Positions 8,476 to 16,284 of a stretch of DNA of 64,000 bases are shown here, piece after piece. Every line of letters starts with the position of its first letter. Position 1 is the stretch's first letter. A program made the position numbers and the translations under genes. The DNA is from an uncultured Bacteroidales bacterium (GTDB lineage: Bacteria > Bacteroidota > Bacteroidia > Bacteroidales > UBA932), in the NCBI GenBank assembly GCA_934725015.1, contig CAKVAS010000001.1:62001-126000 (forward strand), read 5' to 3'. A model generated the notes under the pieces. The model saw only the letters and a program-made list of their open reading frames with translations. It was not told the DNA's origin and searched no databases.

Positions 8476-10584
8476 TTATTCCTCCTCAGGAACCTTGTAG
8501 CCTGACTTCTCGATGATGTCCTTCGCGAGGCTCGCAGGAACCTCAGCGTAGTGGTCGAAAGTCATGGTGCTGGTCGCACGTCCTGATGAGATGGTACGGA
8601 GAACCGTCACGTAGCCGAACTGCTCGGCGAGCGGAACGAATGCCTTGACGATACGCGCACCGACCGTAGAATCCATTGCCGTAACCTGACCGCGGCGGCG
8701 GTTGAGGTCGCCCACGATGTCACCCATGTAGTCTTCCGGAGTAACCACCTCAAGGCTCATGATAGGCTCAAGAAGAACCGGCTTAGCCTTAGGGCAGGCA
8801 TGACGGAACGCCATGCGGGCGCAGATTTCGAATGAAAGCTGGTCTGAATCGACGGGATGGAACGAACCGTCCTTGAGGGTAACCTTGAGCGAAGGAACCT
8901 CGTAGCCCGCGAGAACACCATTTGCCATCGCTGACTTGAAGCCTTTCTCGACTGACGGGATGAACTCCTTAGGAATGTTACCGCCCTTGACCTCGTCAAC
9001 GAACTGGAGTCCGGTAACGCCCTCGTCCGCAGGGGCAATCTCGACGATGATGTCCGCGAACTTACCGCGGCCGCCGGACTGCTTCTTGAACACCTCGCGG
9101 TGCTGGACAGGGATTGTGATTGCTTCCTTGTAGTTAACCTGAGGTGCACCCTGGTTGATGTCGACGCCGAACTCACGACGGAGACGGTCGACGATGATGT
9201 CGAGGTGAAGCTCACCCATACCGCTGATGACCGTCTGGCCAGTCTCGTGGTCTGACTTGACGGTGAAGGTAGGGTCCTCCTCCGCAAGCTTCGCGAGAGC
9301 GATTCCGAGCTTGTCAAGATCCTTCTGAGTCTTAGGCTCCACTGCAAGTCCAATCACCGGATCAGGGAATTCCATTGACTCAAGGGTGATAGGATGTGCC
9401 TCGTCGCAGATAGTGTCTCCCGTGCGCAGATCCTTGAATCCGACTGCTGCGCAGATGTCTCCCGCCTCGACGAAATCGATAGGATTCTGCTTGTTGGAGT
9501 GCATCTGGTAGAGACGTGCCACGCGCTCCTTCTTGTCAGAACGGGTGTTGAGCACGTATGAGCCAGCGTCAAGATGTCCCGAATATGCCCTGAGGAATGC
9601 GAGACGTCCCACAAACGGGTCGGTCGCAATCTTGAACACGAGAGCGCAGAACGGCTCCTTCGCGCTTGGATGACGAACTTCCTCATCTCCTGTCTTAGGA
9701 TTCGTACCCTTGATTGAAGGGATGTCAAGCGGAGACGGAAGGTAGCGCATCACGGCGTCGAGAAGGAACTGAACGCCCTTGTTCTTGAATGAAGAGCCGC
9801 AGCACGCAGGCACGATTGACATATCGATTGTTGCCTTGCGGAGAGCGGCGATAATCTCGTCCTCAGTGATTGAGTCCGGATCCTCGAAGAACTTCTCCAT
9901 GAGGGAATCGTCGTAGTCGGCGGCCGCCTCAACGAGCTTCTCCCTCCATGCGGCAGCCTCTGCCTTCATGTTCTCCGGGATTTCCTTGATCTCGTAGTTC
10001 ACGAGCTCCTCGCCTCCGTCATAGTAAATCGCCTTGTTGGCGATGAGGTCGATGATGCCCTCGAACTTGTCCTCGGCTCCGATAGGAAGGCAGATTGGAA
10101 CCGCCCTTGCGCCGAGCTTGGTCTTGATTTCCTCAACGACGGCGAGGAAGTCCGCGCCGACACGGTCCATCTTGTTGACATACGCAATCTTAGGAACACC
10201 GTACTTGTCAGCCTGACGCCAAACGGTCTCGGACTGAGGCTGCACACGTCCCACGGCGCAGAAGGTAGCGACCGTTCCGTCAAGCACGCGGAGCGAACGC
10301 TCTACCTCCACGGTGAAGTCAACGTGACCCGGAGTGTCGATGAGGTTAATCTGATATGTGTCTCCCCTGTAGTGCCAGAAAGCGGTAGTAGCGGCAGAAG
10401 TGATGGTGATGCCACGCTCCTGCTCCTGGACCATCCAGTCCATAGTGGCCGCGCCCTCGTGAACCTCACCGATCTTGTGAGTCTTTCCCGTGTAGTAAAG
10501 AATACGCTCCGAGGTTGTGGTCTTGCCGGCATCGATGTGAGCCATGATACCGATGTTTCTGGTAAATTTAAGATCTCTTGCCAT
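8476..10584 (-). CDS. fusA: Elongation factor G
   Basis: 702 residues. The G1 motif AHIDAGKTT is at residues 15-23, followed by [14 protein letters not shown] (G2), DTPGHVDF (G3), NKMDR (G4) and domains II-V ending in [10 protein letters not shown]. It drives GTP-dependent translocation and, with RRF, ribosome recycling. It lies between rpsG and rpsJ on the minus strand with a 21-base gap to rpsG. No tuf gene is nearby. Confidence 0.98.
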   Translation of the reverse strand: MARDLKFTRNIGIMAHIDAGKTTTSERILYYTGKTHKIGEVHEGAATMDWMVQEQERGITITSAATTAFWHYRGDTYQINLIDTPGHVDFTVEVERSLRVLDGTVATFCAVGRVQPQSETVWRQADKYGVPKIAYVNKMDRVGADFLAVVEEIKTKLGARAVPICLPIGAEDKFEGIIDLIANKAIYYDGGEELVNYEIKEIPENMKAEAAAWREKLVEAAADYDDSLMEKFFEDPDSITEDEIIAALRKATIDMSIVPACCGSSFKNKGVQFLLDAVMRYLPSPLDIPSIKGTNPKTGDEEVRHPSAKEPFCALVFKIATDPFVGRLAFLRAYSGHLDAGSYVLNTRSDKKERVARLYQMHSNKQNPIDFVEAGDICAAVGFKDLRTGDTICDEAHPITLESMEFPDPVIGLAVEPKTQKDLDKLGIALAKLAEEDPTFTVKSDHETGQTVISGMGELHLDIIVDRLRREFGVDINQGAPQVNYKEAITIPVQHREVFKKQSGGRGKFADIIVEIAPADEGVTGLQFVDEVKGGNIPKEFIPSVEKGFKSAMANGVLAGYEVPSLKVTLKDGSFHPVDSDQLSFEICARMAFRHACPKAKPVLLEPIMSLEVVTPEDYMGDIVGDLNRRRGQVTAMDSTVGARIVKAFVPLAEQFGYVTVLRTISSGRATSTMTFDHYAEVPASLAKDIIEKSGYKVPEEE

Positions 10585-10605
10585 TTGTCAATGTCTCCTT
10601 GGGGA

Positions 10606-11082
10606 TTAGAATCTGAAGTGAGCAAAAGCCTTGTTGGCCTCCGCCATTCTGTGCATATCTTCTTTTCTCTTGAATGCCGCACCCTCGCAGTTGTACGCCG
10701 CGATGATTTCAGCACAAAGTTTTTCGGCCATGGAGTGACCTGAACGCTTGCGGGCGAAGACTATCATATTCTTCATAGAAAGCGAAATCTTCCTTTCAGG
10801 ACGAACCTCCATCGGCACCTGGAAGTTAGCTCCGCCGATACGGCGTGACTTGACCTCGACCTGAGGGGTCACGTTCTCGAGAGCTTTCCTCCAAATATCG
10901 AGAGGAGCCTTGTCAGAATCTTTCATCTTCTCGCCTACCATGTCAATGGCATCGTAAAAAATAGAATACGCGATACTCTTCTTTCCCTGCAACATAAGAT
11001 TGTTCACGAAACGTGTAACCATCACGTCGTGAAACTTCGGATCTGGAAGTAGAATCCTCTTCTTAGGCTTCGATTTTCTCAT
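10606..11082 (-). CDS. rpsG: 30S ribosomal protein S7
   Basis: 158 residues, as usual for Bacteroidetes. It begins [19 protein letters not shown] and includes the [11 protein letters not shown] block that contacts 16S rRNA. S7 nucleates assembly of the 30S head. It is the second gene of the str-like operon, 33 bases after rpsL. Confidence 0.97.
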   Translation of the reverse strand: MRKSKPKKRILLPDPKFHDVMVTRFVNNLMLQGKKSIAYSIFYDAIDMVGEKMKDSDKAPLDIWRKALENVTPQVEVKSRRIGGANFQVPMEVRPERKISLSMKNMIVFARKRSGHSMAEKLCAEIIAAYNCEGAAFKRKEDMHRMAEANKAFAHFRF

Positions 11083-11115
11083 TGTTTTGTTGGAAATTAA
11101 GGTAATGAATTAAAA

Positions 11116-11511
11116 TTACTTCTTAGCGGGCTTCTTACCTGCCTTTGGCCTCTTGGCTCCGTAGAGGGAGCGGGACTGGGTCCTTCCCTCGACGCCGGCA
11201 GTATCCAAAGCGCCCCTAAGGATGTGGTAACGTACACCAGGAAGGTCCTTTACACGACCGCCGCGGACGAGCACGATTGAGTGCTCCTGCAGGTTGTGGC
11301 CTTCGCCCGGGATGTACGCGTTGACCTCTTTGGAGTTGGTGAGACGAACCCTGGCAACCTTACGCATTGCTGAGTTAGGTTTCTTCGGGGTGGTGGTATA
11401 GACACGCACACACACGCCTCTCCTCTGAGGGCAAGCATCCAGCGCGCGAGATTTACTCTTCTCGACGATAACCTCGCGTCCTTTGCGAACTAACTGTTGA
11501 ATTGTTGGCAT
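11116..11511 (-). CDS. rpsL: 30S ribosomal protein S12
   Basis: 131 residues. It contains the decoding-centre loop [19 protein letters not shown] and the second conserved loop [28 protein letters not shown]. The C-terminus is Lys-rich ([13 protein letters not shown]). It is the first gene of the str-like operon, and a well-formed promoter lies about 50 bases upstream. The wild-type-like PKKPNS motif gives no sign of streptomycin-resistance mutation. Confidence 0.98.
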   Translation of the reverse strand: MPTIQQLVRKGREVIVEKSKSRALDACPQRRGVCVRVYTTTPKKPNSAMRKVARVRLTNSKEVNAYIPGEGHNLQEHSIVLVRGGRVKDLPGVRYHILRGALDTAGVEGRTQSRSLYGAKRPKAGKKPAKK

Positions 11512-11561
11512 AAATGATTATAAATCTTTTATTTATGTTTAACTCCCTAAAATTGGGGCTG

Positions 11562-11591
11562 CAAATATACGAATAATTTTTTGATTATCAA
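11562..11591 (-). promoter_or_regulatory. Strong promoter of the rpsL operon (TTG-N19-TATATTTG)
   Basis: On the minus strand TTG (11589-11591) is followed after exactly 19 bases by TATATTTG (11562-11569). This is an exact fit to the Bacteroidetes housekeeping promoter pattern. The leader to the rpsL ATG is about 50 bases and contains a small CCC/GGG stem. Confidence 0.85.
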
Positions 11592-11724
11592 CAATAAACC
11601 GATACATTTGTGTCGCGGCAAATTCTCCTTCCCTGCGGAAATGACGGGGCACGATGTGTGCGGGGATATGGAAATATCTACATATATATTAAGGTATATG
11701 CGAAATTCACAAAAAATTTTTGAT

Positions 11725-12510
11725 ATGAAAAGGAATATTATTTCGGCTGCGCTTGCGGCCGCCACGGTTCTCGGAGTCATCGGATGCTGCGGAACGAATG
11801 AAGTCGGATACGAAAAGGTGGAGATGAAGAAGGGATATGTCCTCGTGGAAGGCGGACGGGACTCGCTCAGGCTTGACGTCAGCATCCAGTTTCCGAAGGA
11901 CGGGCTCGGGGAGGAGGCGCGGAAGGCCGTGTGCGACGGAATCATCTGCGACGCTCTCGGCGAGGTCTTCTGCGGGATGGCGCCGCAGGATGCCGTGAAG
12001 GGATATGCCGACGAGACCCTGAAGAACTACCGGGAGGCAAATCTTGAGTTTGTCGGCCAGGTGGCAGCGAATCCGGAGGACAGAGAAGAAGGAGAATGGG
12101 ACGTCTTCACCTGGGATTTCACGGTTGAGGGGCGCGGCGAGGGTGAGTACAACGGAATCATTGCCTACACAATCACAAAGTACAGCTACACCGGCGGAGC
12201 GCACGGAGGTTCGGCGCTTCTCGGCCTGAATTTCGACAAGAAGACCGGTGAGCCCGTCACCGAGGACGACATCTTCGCGTTCGGCTACGAGGAACGGCTC
12301 GGCACCGCCCTCCGCGCCCACCTCAGGTCCTCTCTCGACAAGGACAGCTACGACATGCTCTTCGTCACCGACATCACCCCGAACGGCAACTTCATCCTCA
12401 GCAAGGCCGGCGTCACCTACATCTACGGCCAGTACGAAATCGGTCCCTACGCCATCGGCATAGTAAAGGTCACCGTCCCGTGGGACGAGATTCAGGATAT
12501 ACTGAAATAG
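11725..12510 (+). CDS. DUF3298 (RsiV-like) lipoprotein
   Basis: 261 residues from ATG 11725, chosen because it places MKRNIISAALAAATVLGVIGC as a lipoprotein signal (Cys 21); upstream ATGs add a non-signal-like extension. The mature protein has a DUF4163-like region followed by DUF3298, recognised from YSYTGGAHGGSALLGLNFD and the LTxDDIF-like TEDDIFAF motif. The fold is shared with the lysozyme-binding anti-sigma factor RsiV, but this protein is a lipoprotein and no sigma-factor gene is adjacent. It is divergent from rpsL. Envelope or periplasmic binding is plausible; the ligand is unknown. Confidence 0.8.
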   Translation: MKRNIISAALAAATVLGVIGCCGTNEVGYEKVEMKKGYVLVEGGRDSLRLDVSIQFPKDGLGEEARKAVCDGIICDALGEVFCGMAPQDAVKGYADETLKNYREANLEFVGQVAANPEDREEGEWDVFTWDFTVEGRGEGEYNGIIAYTITKYSYTGGAHGGSALLGLNFDKKTGEPVTEDDIFAFGYEERLGTALRAHLRSSLDKDSYDMLFVTDITPNGNFILSKAGVTYIYGQYEIGPYAIGIVKVTVPWDEIQDILK

Positions 12511-12571
12511 CCGCAAGTTTCATCACTGCAATGACATTTTATGGAAAAAGATTGGAGCCAGGCTCAAGTCG

Positions 12572-12844
12572 GTGCGCCTAAAGCAGAACATGACGCAGCA
12601 GGAGCTTGCCAATCTGGCCGTCGTGTCGGTGTCAAGCATAAAGAAAATCGGAAGCGGGCACATCTGTTCCTTTGACTCCCTGCTGAGGATTATGCGCATT
12701 CTCGGAAATCTGGATTTGCTGCAGGAACTGACGGAAGATGAGACGCTGAGCCCGAATGAATATTTCGAGGTGGTGAACTCTAAAGGCAAGCGTCTGCGTA
12801 AGCGCGCAAGAAACAAAAGGATGCACCTGCTGCTTGACATCTGA
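12572..12844 (+). CDS. XRE/HipB-like DNA-binding protein, possibly with a damaged start
   Basis: 90 residues if the GTG at 12572 is used. MTQQELANLAVVSVSSIKKIGSG is a helix-turn-helix, followed by a HipB-like tail (LDSLLRIMRILGNLD-type). The same frame upstream reads WKKIGARLKSV, the normal first helix, but has no ATG. An ATG at 12541 is one base out of frame with it. Either the gene uses a rare start, or a one-base indel has cut it off from its ATG. HipB-type regulators usually precede a hipA kinase, and none is present here, so it is an orphan. It ends 6 bases from the convergent ATPase gene. Confidence 0.6.
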   Translation: MRLKQNMTQQELANLAVVSVSSIKKIGSGHICSFDSLLRIMRILGNLDLLQELTEDETLSPNEYFEVVNSKGKRLRKRARNKRMHLLLDI

Positions 12845-12850
12845 GCGACC

Positions 12851-14203
12851 TTACAGCAATCCGGCCATATAGACCGGAAGGCAGACGATGTCACCGTCTT
12901 TACGCAAGTCTTTAGTGTAGAGAAGATACCTCTTCAGAATGCGCGAGGGGTATTTTTCCTGAAATTTGTCAAGGGATTTGTGGGAATTATAGCCGGAGGA
13001 CTTTACTTCTATCGGACAAATCTTGTCCTTCCTCGACAGGAGGAAATCGACTTCGTAGTTACGGACGGATGAAGAATCGGGAACGGTCTCTTTGAATGTG
13101 CAGTAGAACAATTCGTTCCCTGAGCTTTTCAATGTCTGGGCGATGACATTTTCATAGACATATCCCAAATCGGCGGAGAGTTTGTCGGAAAGAAGCTTTC
13201 TGTATATCTCGTTTTCCGTATAGTCCCGGTCCATAAAGGCAAGGGTGACGAAGAGCCCCGTGTCGGCCAGATACATCTTGAAGTTGTTATAGTCTGCGTG
13301 AAGGGCAAGGCCTACGCTCGGGTCATTGGCATGATTCGCAAAGTTCACCGTCATTGAGTCCGACATATCGGAGAACAGTTCCCCCATCCGCGATGGACGG
13401 GCATTCTCAACGACACTGCCCACCTTGTAGCCGGATGTATTCCGCGACAATTCGGAAGGTATTGCCCGAAAGATGGTCGAAGCCCTGCCGGTCGGGTCTG
13501 TCTTGCGGAAATCATCAGAGTAGAGTTCAAGAATATCTCTCTTGACAGCGTCAGCCGCAGCAAAGTCATTACGGGTCAGATAGGCGTCAACCGACTGGGG
13601 CATTCCTCCGATGAGCATATACAGCCTGAAATCGCGCATGACCGCCCGGTTCACGTCATCACCCAACGGGCGCAGACGGGAGAATGAATATTCAATGAGG
13701 TCATAGACCGGTTTTTTCCCGACCGCCCACAGAAATTCCTCAAAATCCATCGGATACATGGAAATCCGCGTCTCCTCACTCGGGATGACAATATCCCTGA
13801 CATTTTTTTTTATGGAAAGCAGCGAGCCCGTCTCTATGTAGTCATAACGTCCGTCCTTCACAAGATGCTTGATGGCCTGACGGGCCTTGGGGCAAAGCTG
13901 AACCTCGTCAAAGACTACGACCGATTTCCGTTCCACCAGGCTCACTCCCGTGAGCGACTGAAGCCTGAGAAAGAAAAAGTCAAGGTCTGAGATATGGTCA
14001 AAGAGCTCGACGATTTCAGCTCCGGCGATTGAAAAGTCTATTGATATAAAAGACTCATATTCATTGCGAGCAAATTCCTCTGCAACAGTTGATTTGCCTA
14101 TACGACGCGCCCCCTTGATCAGCAATGCCGTCTTGCCCGCAGACTGTCTCTTCCAGTCCAGCATTCTGCCATATATCTTTCTTCTGAATACCGTTGTCCC
14201 CAT
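12851..14203 (-). CDS. AAA ATPase with C-terminal DUF4143
   Basis: 450 residues. Walker A GARRIGKST is at residues 31-39, the Walker B-like strand is SVVVFDEVQLC, and ETGS is sensor-1-like. The C-terminal DUF4143 has a PD-(D/E)XK-like pattern (NYEVDFLLSRKDKICPIEVKSS), suggestive of a nuclease-fold domain. These proteins are abundant in Bacteroidetes and archaea, and a role in defence or as mobile or selfish elements has been proposed but not settled. Three 33-bp repeats and a promoter lie directly upstream. Confidence 0.88.
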   Translation of the reverse strand: MGTTVFRRKIYGRMLDWKRQSAGKTALLIKGARRIGKSTVAEEFARNEYESFISIDFSIAGAEIVELFDHISDLDFFFLRLQSLTGVSLVERKSVVVFDEVQLCPKARQAIKHLVKDGRYDYIETGSLLSIKKNVRDIVIPSEETRISMYPMDFEEFLWAVGKKPVYDLIEYSFSRLRPLGDDVNRAVMRDFRLYMLIGGMPQSVDAYLTRNDFAAADAVKRDILELYSDDFRKTDPTGRASTIFRAIPSELSRNTSGYKVGSVVENARPSRMGELFSDMSDSMTVNFANHANDPSVGLALHADYNNFKMYLADTGLFVTLAFMDRDYTENEIYRKLLSDKLSADLGYVYENVIAQTLKSSGNELFYCTFKETVPDSSSVRNYEVDFLLSRKDKICPIEVKSSGYNSHKSLDKFQEKYPSRILKRYLLYTKDLRKDGDIVCLPVYMAGLL

Positions 14204-14233
14204 AACAAATCTCTAACGCGCTGTAAAACAATG

Positions 14234-14263
14234 CAAATATATTCGATTTGTACGAAATCGCAA
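14234..14263 (-). promoter_or_regulatory. Promoter of the DUF4143 ATPase gene
   Basis: On the minus strand TTTTG (TTG at 14261-14263) is followed after 19 bases by TATATTTG (14234-14241), an exact Bacteroidetes pattern. The -33 element lies inside the first copy of the 33-bp repeat, so repeat-binding protein would occlude or assist RNA polymerase. Confidence 0.75.
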
Positions 14264-14349
14264 AATGTTTTGGTAGCAAAATGCACGAAATAGCAAAATG
14301 TTTTAGCCGAAAATTGCACGGAATCGAAAAATGTTTCTGACTGCGGCAT
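14251..14349 (-). repeat. Three 33-bp iteron-like direct repeats upstream of the ATPase gene
   Basis: The copies begin at 14251, 14284 and 14317 with an exact 33-base period. The shared core is CACGAAATnGCAAAATGTTTT; the last copy is the most diverged. The closest copy overlaps the -33 element. Three helical turns per unit would place bound proteins on the same DNA face. Confidence 0.8.
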
Positions 14350-14401
14350 ATCCATATTGAAGATTTTGTACCATTTGCCACAAAATTCTCAACAATGAAG
14401 C

Positions 14402-14697
14402 CTACAATTCCAGAGAGTCCTGCCGCAGCAGGAATCATACACGCTCATTGTCGTGATACCATACTCATCTCTCTGAATCAGACCCGCTTCCCCGAAACAT
14501 CAGTTTCTCTGGACACGACACAGCCCACGTCCACATTGAACCCGCGGACCCGAAGCTCATTGTAGATGACATTTTCCATCAGGTGAGTCATCTCCAACTG
14601 CCGGAAATTCAGCCTCGCATTCCGAAGCCCACAATCAACGAAATAGTACTTGGACGGGCTGCCGATGTATTTTCTCCCCTTGTCCGCCCCTCCCCAT
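14402..14697 (-). pseudogene. Decayed 3' remnant of another DUF4143-type ATPase
   Basis: The minus strand reads KYIGSPSKYYFVDCGLRN, ARLNFRQLEMTHLMENVIYN and ELRVRGFNVDVGCVVSRE, a DUF4143 segment, then a TGA at 14478-14480. Beyond it IQRDEYGITTMSVYD continues in the same frame. After a one-base shift it gives FLLRQDSLEL and a TAG at 14402, matching the usual YDFLLxxxSLEL ending of this family. The segment between (with the EVDF nuclease motif) is deleted, and the ATP-binding half is gone. Its 5' edge is joined to the end of the TolC-like gene near 14690. Confidence 0.7.
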
Positions 14698-16284
14698 ATA
14701 AGAGGTGACGGCGGTGCGATAGGCGATGAGCGCGTCGATGCGGGCGGAGGCGTCGGTGCGGTAGGCGGTCTCGGACTGAAGGAGGTCCTGGAGGGGGATG
14801 AGCCCGGCGGAGTAGTTGGAGAGGGAGACTTCGTAGAGGCGGCGGGAGGCAGCGAGGGATTCCTCGGCGAGCTGCCAGGCATCGTAGGCGGAGGTGAGGT
14901 CGAGCCAGAGTTTGCCGACGAGAAGGCGGAGCTGGCTGTCGAGGTAGGCGCGGTCGTTCTCGGCCTTCTCGATTTCGGCGCCGAGGCGCTGGGCGCGGCG
15001 GGAGGTCTTGCCCCAGTCAGAGAGCGGGACCTGGACGGAGGCGAAGGCTATGGCGTTGCAGCGGCCTTTCCTGTAGAGGTTGGAGTAGCCGGCGGAGGCG
15101 CCGACCGCAACCTGCGGGAGGGCCTCCCCTATGGCCATGCGCCGCTCCAGCTGCTTGGCCTTGACCTGAAGGTCGAGCAGACGGGCCTCCTGCATGGACG
15201 CTACAATCTCGTCTTCGTCGCGCCAGTATGTTTCCGGGGCGGAGGGCAGTTCGGAGGCGTGGTCGAGCGCGATGAGGTCGATGAAGGGGCGCTCGGGGGT
15301 GGCGTTGGAGGGGTAGAGGGTGTAGGGCTGGCCTATGGCGTTGAAGAGGTTCATCTTTGAGAGGCGGATGCCGCTCGTGGCCTTCCTGCGGGCAGCCTTC
15401 AGTTCATTGCGCCTGAGTTCGAGCCGGAGGATGTCGGTCTCGGCAGCGAGGCCGGAGCCGATTGCCGCCGAGAGGGTGGAGTAGAGAGTGTCGAGGGTGC
15501 CGCCCAGATAGTCGAGGGTTTCGAGCTTGTCTGAAAGCGAGACTACCTGCCACCAGAGGCTGTCAACGGTCTCTTTCGTACGGCGGTGACGGATACCCTG
15601 CTGAAGGCGGGCGGCTTCGACCCCGAGGGCGGCGAGGCGGTTGCCGGTGACGATGCGACCTCCGGCATAGACTGGCTGGATGGCCATGAGGGATGCGGAG
15701 TAGCCCTGTTTGAAGGTCTTGTACTTGGTGTTGATGCCGTAGAGGGAGCCGTAGGACTCAAGTTCGTTCTGAAGATTCCATGCGAAGTCGTTGTTGCCGA
15801 AGATGTCGGTCACGCCGATTTCGAGCAGGGGATTCATCGCCCAGTAGCCGAACGCGGTGGCAGAGACGCGCGGGAAGTATTCGGAGAGGGCTTCCTGCTT
15901 GCGGAGCCATGCGGCACGGACGTCGAGGGCGGCGTTGTTGAGGGCGGCGTTGTTCCGCATGGCCATGTCGCGGCACTCGGCGAGCGTCAGCGAGAGGGAT
16001 GGCAACTCATTGCCACCCTCCGGGCATTCTAACCCCCGCAGGCTATCGCCTGCGGCCCCTATTAGGGGCATCTCGCGCCTACGGTGCGGCCCTTGCATGG
16101 CTTTGTCGGCTTCGCCGGAAAGGTCGGAGGCGACGGATTCTCCCTTTTCGGAGACTGCAGACTGCGCGACGACGTCGGGAGAAAGCTGGGTCGCGAAGAG
16201 GGCGACAGCCGCTGCGAGGTACACGAGTCTTCGTATGCCCGGGATGTATTTACCTATATTATATATGGTCATTATCAAAATCAT
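14635..16284 (-). CDS. TolC-like outer-membrane efflux protein with altered C-terminus
   Basis: 549 residues. A signal peptide ends near DVVAQ (residue 41). Two OEP repeats are visible: LTLAECRDMAMRNNAALN starts the first, and a second series of helices and strands follows (LLDLQVKAKQLERRMAIGEALPQVAVGASAGY). It is the outer-membrane channel for the adaptor and pump upstream; its ATG directly follows the pump stop (TAAATG). The last 16 residues after TSYMG are read out of frame from an adjacent ATPase remnant, so the original stop was probably lost. An unusual segment at about residues 70-85 is encoded by two small hairpins (16036-16068). Confidence 0.92.
   Translation of the reverse strand: MILIMTIYNIGKYIPGIRRLVYLAAAVALFATQLSPDVVAQSAVSEKGESVASDLSGEADKAMQGPHRRREMPLIGAAGDSLRGLECPEGGNELPSLSLTLAECRDMAMRNNAALNNAALDVRAAWLRKQEALSEYFPRVSATAFGYWAMNPLLEIGVTDIFGNNDFAWNLQNELESYGSLYGINTKYKTFKQGYSASLMAIQPVYAGGRIVTGNRLAALGVEAARLQQGIRHRRTKETVDSLWWQVVSLSDKLETLDYLGGTLDTLYSTLSAAIGSGLAAETDILRLELRRNELKAARRKATSGIRLSKMNLFNAIGQPYTLYPSNATPERPFIDLIALDHASELPSAPETYWRDEDEIVASMQEARLLDLQVKAKQLERRMAIGEALPQVAVGASAGYSNLYRKGRCNAIAFASVQVPLSDWGKTSRRAQRLGAEIEKAENDRAYLDSQLRLLVGKLWLDLTSAYDAWQLAEESLAASRRLYEVSLSNYSAGLIPLQDLLQSETAYRTDASARIDALIAYRTAVTSYMGRGGQGEKIHRQPVQVLFR
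16036..16068. repeat. Adjacent hairpins inside the TolC-like coding sequence
   Basis: CCGCAGGC-TATC-GCCTGCGG (16036-16055) is followed at once by CCCCT-ATT-AGGGG (16056-16068). They lie in frame in the variable linker between signal peptide and first OEP helix, as a small REP-like insertion would. Confidence 0.6.

Noticed and set aside
14251..14349. Possible CRISPR array
   Set aside because: The repeats are contiguous with a 33-base period and no spacers; they overlap a promoter.
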